A stretch of DNA of 64,000 nucleotides from Acridotheres tristis. Lineage: Eukaryota > Chordata > Aves > Passeriformes > Sturnidae. Under the pieces are notes generated by a model. It ran no database searches, was not told the DNA's origin, and worked only from the letters and a program-made list of their open reading frames with translations. Position 1 is the stretch's first letter. The number at the start of each line of letters is the position of its first letter. Below, piece after piece: positions 39,741 to 52,500 of this stretch. The position numbers were made by a program, and so were the translations under genes. The stretch covers positions 47,729,154 through 47,793,153 of the forward strand of contig CM072887.1 of assembly GCA_037013685.1 (NCBI GenBank), in the 5' to 3' direction.

Positions 39741-41379
39741 ACAGGGAGGCAATCCAGGCTGAGTGCAAGCTGAGAAATGCAGTGACACAGCTTAGCTCTC
39801 GTCAATGAAGTTCTACCATTGGGCTCCAAAGAGCTAGGATTTCACCTTGGGTTTAATATTCCATATATACCCAAAATGAGGTGATGTTCACAGAGCTGGG
39901 TGCACCTTCCCCACATCCCTGTGCCCCAAAAAAGGGCCGCCACTCCCACGCTGCTTTTGGGAGCTCCTCATGAGTTCATGTGAACAGGACACTTCAAATT
40001 TATTATATATTTCTGTTGCAGACTAGTTATATATTTCCTAGAAATATGAAAACAAGCCTAGAGAAAGAGTGGGTCACTGTAAACATATGCATACTGGATC
40101 AAAAATATGTCTTTAGCTGAAAGGGTTCCCACCCAGAGGGCTGCAAAGCATGCAATGTATCACTAAGTTTCCTGGCACCTTAAAATTGAAACACCTAGAC
40201 TTCCCTCCTAGTTTAATTTTTTTTCTTTTTCCCCTCAAGTTATGATATGATAATTAGATTTTTTTTTTTGCCTCAAAATCTATGACTAAATCTCTTTAAT
40301 TTTAATGACATTATTAGAGCTCTTCAATCTTAGGGTTAAGCCTTTCCTCTAGCCCAAGGCATCTCATAATTACCTTCATAGAATGGCAATCAGAACATTC
40401 CTAAAACATCAAACATTAAGATGCTGCAGTATTGACGCAAGACTCAAATCTCTACAAAAGTACCTCAGTGCACTATATTTTCCTAAGTCATGTCTCTCCT
40501 GGGATCTGCAAGCTAACACTGCTCTTCCTCAGATGCCGCACAACCCACAGCAGCTCTGATCTGTCCCAAGATGTTAAAGAGATCATGTAAATCCATCACA
40601 CTAACAAATGAAGGCTTTTCAAATGAATGAGAAATTATTAAGGCAATGTTGGATTTTTTTTTTAAGTCTGACATATAAAGGAAACAGACACAATTTGTTG
40701 TGCTTCCATTAAACCAGAAAAAGCACAAGAGCAAAACCAAGCAGTTTTTATGTTTCACTCTGAGATGCAGGATCCTCTTTAGAATATAGGATTTAAACCC
40801 CTAGAATCCCATCTGGATCAAATTCTGAAGGCTATTGCCATTGAAACATTTGTCAAAACAGCATTGGACAGAAAATTTTTTGCAACAAGAAATTGGCTCT
40901 TTCTGAAATTTACTTTATAAAAACTTATGACTATCTCTACACAACATGCTCACACACCGAGTAACAAATATGCCTAAAATATAGGAGTGAGGTTCTGCTC
41001 TTGGTTATGCAGGTGTCTGTGGAAAAATGATAAAAAACTCCATGGCACTCAGGGGCACCATGTTTTCAAAATTACTCTTACTAGTTTTAAGATTAAGAGA
41101 AAAGCATCCTAGTCTCTCCTTACTCATCTAGGTGATGACAATCAATTCCCACATTTAAAGTAAAGACAAAAGCTGTATCTCTTTGCAAATAGCTGCAAGG
41201 GCTATTACTGCAACACACAATATTTAAGTATCAGAGCACTTCACTCTAGATATACATCTCCAGAAACCACAGTTCACACTGGGAGTACTTAGACATTAAA
41301 AAAATTGTCAGCACAGGTTATGGAACTATGAGCAGCTCTGAAGATCTTAGGCCTACTAGTGGTTTTATGAGACCACGGG
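39741..41379. other. Unique noncoding DNA, no gene recognised
   Basis: AT-rich single-copy sequence with T runs (about 40217-40236, 40259-40269). A minus-strand open frame at 40513-40758 has no domain signature. Confidence 0.65.
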
Positions 41380-42966
41380 ACGCAGAAGGAGCGTCAGTTC
41401 ACTCTTACCTGGCACTCAGAGGGAGGTGATGATTTGCAGCATCTTAGACATAGACATGGACTGCATTTGCTGTGTCTGGTGGGAAGAACATGGTTTGAGT
41501 GCCCCTTAACAAAATCTGTGACACTCTCACCTCTCAGTGTTGGTCAGCACAACACAGGGACAGGGTGAGTGCAGCCAAGAACACAGCGCTGGGAGTACGG
41601 GATTGACTTGGAAGTTGCTGGTTCTGAAATGGTTCCCTGGGAGGCTGTCATTACCAGCTCCCTTTTCCAGACATTGTGCCTCAGTAAGTTCAGGAAGATA
41701 CTGATCAGATCCCTGTGTTCCCAGGTGTCAGGCTGCAGCATGGTATCTGCCTGTCCCTGATCCTAGGAATCCTGCTCAGGCTCTGCTCTGCCCTCCCAGG
41801 ATGTGTTGGGTGGCAGGGAACTGCTGGCCCTGTGCCAAGGGCTGGCAGCAGCACGGCTGGAGCTGGGGATCCAAGAACCACAGGGAAGCAGAGCTAGGTG
41901 AGAGGAAGCCCCAGCCTTCTCTTCAAGCTCCAGGCTGACCCTGTTTCCCAGCTGGGTGTGTGAGACAGCAGCAGCTGGGGGAGGATGCCCTGACCGTGTG
42001 TTCAGCGTGTCCGAGGGGAGAGCTTGTTATCCAGTGAAGGGCAGCTCTCTCCACAGACTCTCAGCAAACCTAGCTGGGCTCCAGCCTGTGGCTGTGCAAA
42101 GATAGCTCTTGGCCACTGCTCCTCTGTGAAGCAGCTGGAAAAGGGACCCATAACTGTTCGTTTCTGACAGTGCATTAAGGCAGACAGCCATGCGGTGTTT
42201 TGGAATCTCTCTTCACATTTGGGTGCCCTGTTTCCTGACTACTTCAAGGCTGCTTGCTGTAGTAGACAGCTTACAGGCCCTTGGTGCAGTCTGCATGTCC
42301 TTTATTCCCTCTGCCCATACTGAGATCAGCACAGCTACCTGTCTCAAGGCCTTTGCAAAAACTGGATTTCTGAGTCATGCCAGATGGCTGCCCTTGTGTA
42401 GCTGATCTTTCTTGGACTTTGTTCAGATGTAACAGAGGGAAAATATGACATTATAGTCCGTGGAGAAGGCATTGGCCTCATCAGAGCCATTAACTCTCTC
42501 TACACACATCACATCTCCTTACAGCATCCCGCCTGAGACAGCACCAATCTAAACCCAGCAGGTTCTGCTTGCTGCGGTGTGAGGCCGAGGCTGAGGCACA
42601 GAGACAGCTGGGGCATTGTGTGGGACACAGGAGACCTACTTGGACGCCTTTGGAGGACTGGGAACAGCAAGGCACAGTCAGACCTGGCAGAAGTTGAATC
42701 TATATTGTATTTGTGATCTGGAGCACAGCACGCCTTATGTGCTGGTCTTCACTCAGATTTCCTGTGATGAAGAAGCACCTCCTTGTGACCAGGCTGGAAC
42801 CCAGACACGGATCAATGTGTCAGTAGCACAGCATGTGAGCTCATCCAACAAACCCACCAGCACACAGCTGCCCAGCCATGAGGGATCTGGGCTGCTGTGA
42901 GAGGGGACAGCACCCACAGCTGCACCCCTGGCAGAGAGGAGACTGTACTAGATCCCAATAGGTCTG
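41380..42966. other. GC-richer block, origin unknown
   Basis: About 1.6 kb noticeably richer in G and C than its flanks, ending directly at the AAGAG microsatellite. Several small plus-strand frames occur (41569-41760, 41715-41897, 42190-42405, 42616-42900); none shows a recognisable domain. I see no LTR ends, CR1 motifs or clear exon pattern. It could be an old unrecognised repeat, a decayed gene piece or simply a GC-richer segment. Confidence 0.4.
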
Positions 42967-43135
42967 TGAGGAGAGGGAAGGAGAGGAGAGGAGAGGAGAG
43001 GAGAGGAGAGAAGAGAAGAGAAGAGAAGAGAAGAGAAGAGAAGAGAAGAGAAGAGAAGAGAAGAGAAGAGAAGAGAAGAGAAGAGAAGAGAAGAGAAGAG
43101 AAGAGAAGAGAAGAGAAGAGAAGAGAAGAGAAGAG
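42967..43135 (+). repeat. Long (AAGAG)n pentanucleotide microsatellite
   Basis: Six GAGAG-type units (42981-43010, i.e. GAGAGGAGAG repeats) lead into 25 uninterrupted AAGAG units (43011-43135). The plus strand is pure purine. Open frames across it on both strands (repeated EEKRR or SSLLF) are products of the repeat. Length is probably polymorphic, and the assembled copy number may be unreliable. Confidence 0.97.
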
Positions 43136-46100
43136 CAAAAGTCTTTGTGATCTTTAGAGTGTAATTTCGGAAAGATCTTAATGGCTTTTCTGAGCACATC
43201 TCAACTATTAGGAAAACTTATTTCAAAAAGAGAGCCCTGGGGCTAGAAAGCAGGTGTTCATATTTACTGTTATTTTTACAAAATAAATCATTGTTAATAA
43301 TTACCTCTGATTGGATCAGATGGGGGAGTCATTACCCACCCCTACTTTGAATACAGTTCTAATGTCAAAGGATTCCTGGTTTCCATGAAAAACAGTTAGG
43401 TGGTAGACTGAGAATTAAGTGCTGTTAATTGGAGTAGAAAAATAATACTTCAGGTCATCCAGGTTTTCACAGATAAAGAAACTTCATTTATTGCAAAAGA
43501 AAACTTTCTAACAGTAGCAAAGGAATTTTTATTCATAAACAAATTCACAGGATCACTCTTTCATCATCTGCATAAGTCAGTTTAGCACCTGCTCTGAATT
43601 CCTTGAGGCAGTTTTAATTTTCAATGAATGCAGAGAGTTGTTACCACACCAGGCATGCAGTGGAGGACTGAATCCTGTATATTGGGCAGAATCAGCTAAA
43701 CTGGTGGAGGAGTTTTTCCATTGATTTTTAGAATCTGAGGGTAAGTTGTGCAATAAAATGACTTTTACTTCATCTTTCTCTTGCAATATCAGTACTCCCT
43801 TGGCTTCAGTAATTAAATTGCTGGAGAAAAACTAATTACAAATTTAAAATTAACTAGCTTAAAATTGTGGCGCCATACAAGTGAGTTCCTCATAATTTCA
43901 GTTACACCTGTTCAGTAATAAATATTAATGAGTTTTCAGCTTGGAAGAGACAAAAGCCTACAGAACTGCTTTTTTCACTTACTAGTAAATGTTGGTTCCG
44001 CAGTAGCATAGTTTTGTAAAACCAAAACAGTGTGCAGAATCACGGCTTCTATGGTGGGAGAGAATTTTATATAGGTAATATTTTATATGTGAGGATAGTC
44101 TTACATATTTGGGCACAAATGATTTGAGAGATAAAGCCTTAAACCATTCCTACTACAGGCAATGGAAAGACTCCCATCTGGCTCCTGCAGACCCAGCACA
44201 GGCTGCATGCATTGGCAGAGCCCTGAACGTAGGAGAAATGGCAAAATCTCACCTGATGGAGTGAAGATCACTCCTGGGCCATCCAGGAGTGCTTCTCTTG
44301 CAGCAATGTTTGTTCACCAAGGCAACTGGGTGTATACTCTCTCTTTCGATATTTAATATTTTTTTTCCCCAGTTCCAATCCCAGGGAAGCCATTTAGAGG
44401 CAATTCCTGGGCACCATAAGAAATCTAAATTACTGGGTAACTTCAGGTCCCTCACCATTAGCAAGGCTCACTCTGCTATGCATGAGCTAAGACAAATTGG
44501 AAAAACACCCTTAGAGGGAAGAAATCATGCCAGTGAAAAACATGCCCAAGTGGCACCAGGACTAGCTTGTGTAAGTTTTCCCACCCATAGATTACAGCAG
44601 GTAGTCTATGCTCAGTGTTTCTTTCCATTTGTTATTCTCTTTTGTGAAGAATATTGCTTCTGGGCTCTGTGAAATACCAAAGTGAAATCAGGTGCATCTC
44701 CGTCAAAGTGACACAGGCATCTTGTCACACAAACAACCTGGTATCACACATATTTGTCACAAAAAAAGGAAAATGAAATGAAAAGCAAAATTAACTTCTT
44801 TTTAAAAATGAAGACTATTGTTTCACCCACAAAAAAAAAAAAAAAATTATTAACCAGAAAATGCTAACACGTGTTAACAAAATATTTTCCAATACTTAAG
44901 TATAAAATGTATGGAATGTTACAACCTGTGGAATTAGTCTTGCAGAAATTAAACATTTCTACATTTTTGCTTATCCCTGATGATTTTTGCTTCGTAAAAT
45001 TAGATGAACGGAGTTATGATCAAAATTGCTTATGCATCTTTATTCAATTTGGATCTGGAATACTACAGAAAAATAATCTTTTCACCATGGAATTATTTTC
45101 TAAAAGAAACTCAAAAGTACAGAATCATATAAAATTTTTATCTTTTTTTTAGAGTTCAACAAATTTCACTTTAAAATTGTTTTAGGTCAGTAAGGAAATC
45201 CATTCCCATTTTATTTGAGTCATTTTAGGCAGAGAGGTCTAAAGGTAAGTAGGTCACTTTGACTTAAAAGGGTGTCTGGGAACAGTTCATGTATCATCCA
45301 GAAGTGATGGTGAAATCACAAGTGTAGTTCTCTCACTTGTGTCTGCAGTTATATAAGATCCTTTTCATCCCCAGTGTACCATTGTGATGTTACATTAAGG
45401 AGCCACTCTGCATCACAGCTGGACAGAGTTGTTACTGGGCCAAGGGCTACTTGTGAGAAAAGCGCATACCTGTGTTTATTATGCATGTTACAGTAAATAA
45501 TGAGTTCAATTTTCGTGGAATCTTGCAGCTCAGTTATGATGATCAGGCCCTCACGAGCTGATAAGTATCCCCAACAGAGCTGTGTGATGACCTTTGCATA
45601 ATAAGCCAAGGAAACACAGTTGTATGCTGCTTTTTACGTATGGCTGGTGGGGTGTGAGCAGCAGTGGCAATCCGTGAGTAGGTCACTGTGCTTCTTCCCA
45701 CTTCCCTGTTTTCCTCGTCTCACTCCCACACTACCTACACACTGCTTCTTATGGCAAGAACCTGCTATGCATTCCTTCCAGACTGCCCAGGTTCTTCCTG
45801 GGTCTCCCTCTATTTTTAAATTACTCTGAATGGCAGCTTCTTCCTCCCAACCTTATGGTTGGCTGCTGGATGCCCTGCAGGCATTAAAGGGTATTTTCTT
45901 GCCTGAAGCAGTGACAGCCTGGAGGCAGAGGACAGCAAGAAACCTCAGTACTGACCTGCTGAAAACCCGAGCCAGAATGTGTCCCTCAGTTCACAGAGAT
46001 GGGCTGTAGCCTGACGGGTCAGGGCAGAGCACAAGGGTTCTTGTCCCACACCAAGAGTTGAAACAAATAAATGGCTGTGCTCAGCCAGGGGCCACTTGAG

Positions 46101-49100
46101 GCAAAGTGAGCAGGGCTGCATGGAGGGGGCTAATTTCTACTTTTCATTCACTGTCTTTGTCAGAGATGGAAGTTACTGAAACTTTTTAATCGTATTTTTC
46201 ACTTCTATATCAGCTTAAGGGATGCAGGTGTAGTCTGATATGTGCCTTGCCAGTTCACATAGGATCTCTGTGAAAGAGAAGAGAGAGCAAATTTTTCTCA
46301 TGGTTATTAACCACTGCACCTGTCTACTCTCTTACCTCATTTCTATGCCAGTTTTCTCCCTAAAGATACAATTAATTGATTCATCTCTAATAAATCCACA
46401 AGGTGACCTGTAGCTACAGGACAGCTTATTTACCTGAGAGTGAAGGCTATCTGAAAAATAAGGCTCCTTATCAGAAACTGGGAGTGAGATGAAGAAAATA
46501 TGATATTGAAAAAAAAATTAATTAACATACTTGTGGGAAGAGGAGCTTACAATTAAAATTCTATGTGCTATTTATCCCCACTTGTTTGAAAAGTTTCTTT
46601 TAAACTTGACTAACAAAGCCCAACTGTGTTGAAAGTATGCTGACCTATTTGCTGCAGCTTTGGTTCACATAGTAAGTCCCATGATGAGTTTCAGTCTTCA
46701 GGCTAAACACTTTCTCATTTATTGTCTCTTGTTTTACCAGCTGGACTTCTACATTCACAAGTACGTGACATGAAAGTAATTAATGGCACTTTAAGCATTC
46801 AGAACCCACTTTCTGCACCTACTATCCTGTACAAGGTCATAAGAAATGTCTAAAAGTAATTTATTAGATATTTTTGTAGTAAAGAAAATAAGAGTTGGTA
46901 CTTGAAGTTTCAGGGTTTTTATCCTGGGTTTTGAGACTGGGAAGGTGCCTTCCTAGTAAATGGAAGCTGTGATACTCACCCAATCTGAAAATTTAAGGGC
47001 TAAATTGAAAAATCTGAAGTAAAATCACCAGAAAAAAATCTCACTCTAGGTGGCATTATGGTTACAGACCTAACTGCAATTCTTCTGTCCACACGTCTGA
47101 CACCTTGAACTGCATGGAGAAAGGCTCCTCTCCCCTGTTACAGGGAAAAAGGAGTACTATTTTAAAGGTAGCAAAAAACCTTGTGAATGGTTTTAAGGCA
47201 AGCAGAGCTCCAGTCTCCCAACAAACACACCATGTGTTTTGTCAGTGACTTGCTGGAGCATGGTGAACACCCAGGAGTTCACTGGAGCAGAGGCTCAGTC
47301 TGGAATCTGTCCTGTATCCTCCACTATGAAGTGTAAGGTCTCACCCAGGAAGGGTGCAGAGGGTGCCTCTAGATGAGTGTCAGGACATGGGCTTTACTCT
47401 TCTCTGCACCTTTTGGGGCAGATACAAATATCAGTCACTTACCTTCCCATCTCACCTGCCTTTTGGGAGCAGCCAGCCCTCCTTGCACCCTGACACACAG
47501 CTCAGCAGTACAACAAAAAGCCTGAGGTGATTGACCACAAGCAAATGGGGGATGTTGGCTTCTAAGGCTCTGGTGCCAGGCTCACAGTGGTACTCATCCA
47601 TGAGCCAAGCAGCCCAGCAAGGCTTCAGCCATGTGTGTCTCTACTACATCTGCTCTGTAGGGTTGCTTGGGCACCCATTATGCCCCCCACACCAGCTGCC
47701 ATGTACTCCTTCCCTACATGCCATGTATTCCTTCCCTGAGTGCCTACCAGGAGCCAATCCAACCCAGAGCTCTTATTCATGAGTTCTGCTGCAAAACCCA
47801 TGCACCTTAAAAGCTGCTGTGATGTGACAGTCAGCACAGATATGCCTAGTGGCTTTGAGCAGCTGGCATTTAGGTGATAGCACAAGTGAGAATATGACTT
47901 AATTTGGAAGAAAATCAGAGGGATCAAGAAGAAAACTATTGACGTACAAAGACTTATTACTGCTAGTGATGAAACATTCATGAAAAAAGACTTAAACATC
48001 AATGTGTCAAGCTTTTCTGCTAATCTAGGACACACTGTTAGGATTTGCTGTAAACAGCTGTCAGCTTTTCCATCAACAATTTTCCTTTGCAATTATTGGT
48101 AGCACACCCATGATCAAATGTTAACACCCCAGACACTATGGCAAAATAAAAGTTCAGTTATAACAGAGTAGGAGTTTTCCTACAGTCTTCCAAAAAGCAA
48201 ACCAGAGGCAGTATGTGCCCAGAATCAACAGGGGGTCTCGTTAAAATAGTTGAGATTCCCTGAATCTCTGTGTTAATGATTTCTTAATTAACAGTCAGAA
48301 GCTTCATATTGCTACCATATCAGGCTCACCAGAGGCCCCATTAGCAAAAAGCAAAATCCAGAATTCTTCAATATGTTGAGGAGTGAACTGGAAAAGGCAG
48401 AGAAGAGGGATCTAAGAAAGCCTCCATCTGTCCTGTAGAAAAGCTTCCTTCAGTGAAGAAACAGGAAAAAAACAACTTGTTCCTTTCATAACCTTTGGTG
48501 GCAAACATTGGTTTTGTCCAGAATAAATTAACAGCAAATCATTAGAGGTAATTTAGATCAATTGCTAACAGCATCAGCTCAAATGACTTTTTAAACTCAC
48601 CTGAAATTTCTCCACTTGTACTCTGAGCCTGAACTAATCTTATGCTTTCTCAGCATGTCTGTGTGTTTAACTTGAAGTCAGGTATTACACAGAACTTGTG
48701 TGTCTGCACCTAAATTTTTTGGTGGTTTTCTCAGCATGTAAGTCACTGTTTACTGGCTGCTAAATCTCCTCAGTGAAACAAAAGTCAGCTGGGAGATTGA
48801 ACAGCACATTTGTTTTGGGATAATCCAATAAATTAACAGAACAGGGCCATCTCAGAGGGGCTGCCACTCAGTTTAACATTAGGAGGCACCTCCTAACCCA
48901 TTTTCATGTATATCGTCAGTTTCCATTTGAGTACTTCAGGAAACAGAGAATCTGCTGCTGTAGTTTATTTCAGTGATTGGTCATGTCTTCTGGTAAAAAC
49001 CGCAGTGCACCCTAGGTTCAACCACTCCAAGAAAGTTGTGTCACAGTGTGCTTGCTTTGTGATATGCATTTGTGAAAGCATTTTGGTATGGTCCAGCATT

Positions 49101-49472
49101 GTTAAGAGACTGTTATACAGAGTTATACACTAAAAGTAATGAAATCCTTAAAATTCCAAGAGTTATAGAACATTTTAAGAGATAAATAAAACTCTTGCTT
49201 AACAGATGGAGTGGATAGAGCAAACTCGATAGCTACAAAATAATTTAATTAACCCTTAAATCTATGGCAAGTGTTGCCAGTGTTTATGAAGATCTTCAGA
49301 GTAAGCAAAGAAATTAAATCAGGTCTAGGGTTTGAGGGATTTTTAAGGCAGCGTGAAAATTTTGCACCCACTTTCCAGAACAAACAGCTGCTTACTGAAC
49401 ATATTCTATACAACTCAAAAGAGTATTCCTATCAATGAAAGTCTTTGTTGTAAGTCTAGCAATTAAAGATGT
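43136..49472. other. Unique noncoding DNA, no recognised gene
   Basis: Mostly AT-rich single-copy sequence with a 16-A run at 44831-44846 and an inverted repeat CACAAGTG/CACTTGTG near 45317-45341. The segment 45349-45609 is described separately. A 155-codon minus-strand frame (47625-48092) has a hydrophobic stretch but no domain I recognise. Confidence 0.6.
45349..45609 (-). other. Open frame of 86 codons, protein-like composition, function unknown
   Basis: This minus-strand frame starts at ATG (45609) and has a balanced amino-acid mix: the charged residues D, E, K and R are spread along it, and it ends near WYTGDEKDLI. That differs from the Ser/Leu/Phe-rich chance frames elsewhere in the window. 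The DNA also keeps a few CpGs. I recognise no family and see no clear splice sites. It is more likely a conserved noncoding element or chance than a gene. Confidence 0.2.
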
Positions 49473-49504
49473 GAATAAATGAATAAATAAATAAATAAAT
49501 AAAA
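49473..49504 (+). repeat. (AAAT)n microsatellite
   Basis: About seven GAAT/AAAT tetranucleotide units, the first ones as GAATAAAT. Confidence 0.92.
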
Positions 49505-52500
49505 TTACCTCCAACTCCTTCATGTTAATACTTGTGTGCTTGCAGTTATTTATAGATATGAAAATTCAGGTCAATTTGAAAAACATCAAGATGAATCTCT
49601 GGCGAGACTTTGCATGTAGCAGAGTCATTAACAGTAGCCAGGTCAGCATGTGGTGATCAAAACCTTTGCTTTTCTTGGTAACTACAGTAAATACAGCTAT
49701 CAACTGTTATAATGTTACTGGATTCAGGAATACTTTTTTTACTGTACTTATTAAAGACCTGTTATACAAACAGAAAATAACACTTCCCATAACAGAGAAA
49801 AAACTTATTTTTTGTGGCGGCTTTTAAGAGACAAAAAAATTCATCCCTAAATTATATATATTGCTTATATATATACTTATAAAGCAGACTTACAGATGAA
49901 CACTGTGGGGAATGAATTGCAGAAGGTATTTCAGAAGTTATGGGTTATAAATTGAGTTGGTGTTCAGAATTAATTCATAAGCAAAGGAAAGAACAATCAC
50001 TCCAGGTAATTCTGAGCAATTTGAAACTGCAGCCTTCTGGAAATCTCTCTATTAACAGAGCAATGGGAGAAGATTCCTGCTTGAAAATCTGTTGCAAGAT
50101 CATGCAGTGACATGTGATTATGAATAATTCACTGTAAATACTCACACTGCCTCTTTAGATTAAAACAAATTTTAGTGTCACACACTCCCCCATCACAGTA
50201 TCCTTGTTGCAAAGATTCAAAGATCCTTGATTTCCTTAGATGTGCATTCCCACATCTGGTTCCTTCCCATCATTGCAGCCGATCAGGTCTCTTGCAGGAA
50301 TGTTTTGCATTATTGATGATCCTTTTAGGCTCGTGAGAGTTGACTGTGATGTTTCAGATGTCCTGTGTGCTGGCAGTGCACTGAGACGGTGGTGTGGGAA
50401 GAACCTGGCTGCTTTGCAAGACAGGACAGTCAGAATCACACCTCAGTCTCCCTGTCTCACTGGAGATTGGCACTTCTCGCTGCTGGCATTAAAGATGATT
50501 GTTTCTCTTGAGCAGCTGCCTGAATTAATACCCTGAGTGTACACAAGGCAGTTTCCTCCCCAATTGCACCAAATGTGCCACTGGAAAGCAAGAGGATTCT
50601 ATGATTTTATTTGGAAAATGTCCTAGAGTAGAAGAGCATTCTTTCCTTGCAGACAAGCGCCTGTTAGTCACAGGGTACTGAGTGTCCTGGACAAGAGCCC
50701 CTGCATTTCTCAGCATCCTTGGCATATAAATACTGAGGAGCAGCACTGGGGTTTACTAAGCACGTTAACCAGCAGCAGACCTGGCCCTGAAGGCCTCGTC
50801 CAGTGGCCTTTCTGATAGAGACCACCAGTTCCACCAAGGCAGAACTCCATCCCTTCCTCTTCCCTTACACAAAGACAGCTGGCTGACTAAGGAGCCACTT
50901 CTCTGCATGTTGCAATAAGCAATTCCACACTGAGCTAATAATTTTTTTGTTTTGTTTTTTTCCCCTCTGGATGCCTCTAGTTGTAATTTTTATCCTACTC
51001 CATAACTGGTTTTCTGAAATTGCGTAGATGGACCATACCTTGAGACACAGGCATAATCTGTCGTGTGCAACGTTGTCAAAGTCCTATCAGAAGCAAACCA
51101 CCAAGTGAGCAGGCCTTTGTTTATCCTTCTTTAAGGAGAAAATAAAAAATAAAGTAAAAGCAGAGTTTGGATGCAAGGCTTGGAGCACCTTTTACTGGTA
51201 AAAGAATTATTAATACCTAGTCTCTGGGAACACAATCCAATCTTAACTCTCTCTCCAGACTTAACTCTGGTGACTGTCTTGTTTGGAGTAAACAAAACCC
51301 AGCAGAGCACTGCTGCTGACACCAAGACATGCAGGGACACCTTTAGTGGTACTTCCACAGTCAAACAGGTTACAGACCAGCTCTACAGGCGAGACAATTT
51401 GATGCATAGCTGTAACGATTTCAAACAGGGAACATAACTTGCTGCACTGATATTTAGTGTTTGATCACCACCATTCACTCAGTGCCCCTGAAAAAGCCAG
51501 AGCATCCAAACCCACATCAGTGACTTTGTAGAAAGGGACCCCCCCTCATTTACTCTCTGCCTGGGAAGAGGTACTACAGCTTAAATCTCATTGTTGCCTA
51601 CATCGCATTTACAAAGGGGATTTTCAACTATGACTGGTTTTATTAAACTGGTGAAGCCAGGACAAGACTCTGATCTTGAACTTCTTCCACAGTGCCATGG
51701 CAACAACCATGTTCCCATATGGAGCAAAAGCTGGAAGCTGTTTCCTGGACACCTCTGACAAATTTAATGTCAAGTAAATAAAACCTAAAAACAACTGTTA
51801 GAAGTTTCATATCCAATGTATCTGCTGGCTGAAAGAAATCATACTGTGGTAGGAAGTGCAGTTGTCTCTAAGCCACAGAAATATTCAGCAATGTGAGCTA
51901 CTGTAACAAGAATTAATACAAAAACTCTACCAGTCCATATGAATGTTAATGATAGAAGAAATTACAGGAGAATAAGAAAAACAGGCTTCAAAATTCAGTA
52001 AACCTAGCATCTTTACTCTAAATGTTCAATTCCTCTGATTTCATTGCTTTGCAACATTATCTCAGTTACAGCTTGCATTAATTTGCCAATCAATTAAAAT
52101 ATGAAGTGAAACTATCACGGAATATGTTTTGGAGTTGAACTGAGAGGCTAAAGTAATTCTAATATGAGGAGATATTTTCTAAATATATACCAGTAATTGG
52201 AACAAAATTACATGAAATTAAGCTTCTGTTGGATATTCTTCACAAGTTTGACTTGCTTTGAGAAACATTACCTTTTTTTTTTACTTTTTATGATAATTAG
52301 ACAACTCTTCTGTAGGTATCATTTCAGTCAAAATAATCTCTACATGAACACTGTTTAAAGAAGAAACATTCATAGTTATATTAACCGGTAAATCTAATTT
52401 GCGGTCTCTGCTTTAGGAAACCTGGAAAGTAGAGCCTTATCATATGCAAGTGGTAATTTGCATTAACCTTGTGGGTCATCAGACTCTTTAACACTTCAGT

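Noticed and set aside
42812..43199. Overlapping frames on both strands with repeated EEKRR or SSLLF units
   Set aside because: They are direct translations of the AAGAG microsatellite, not proteins.
47625..48092. 155-codon minus-strand frame with one possible membrane helix
   Set aside because: No recognisable family, no regulatory or splice context; one hydrophobic run is easily produced by T-rich DNA.
50720..50740. TATA-box-like CATATAAATA
   Set aside because: AT-rich DNA yields such matches often and no transcript start or exon is supported nearby.
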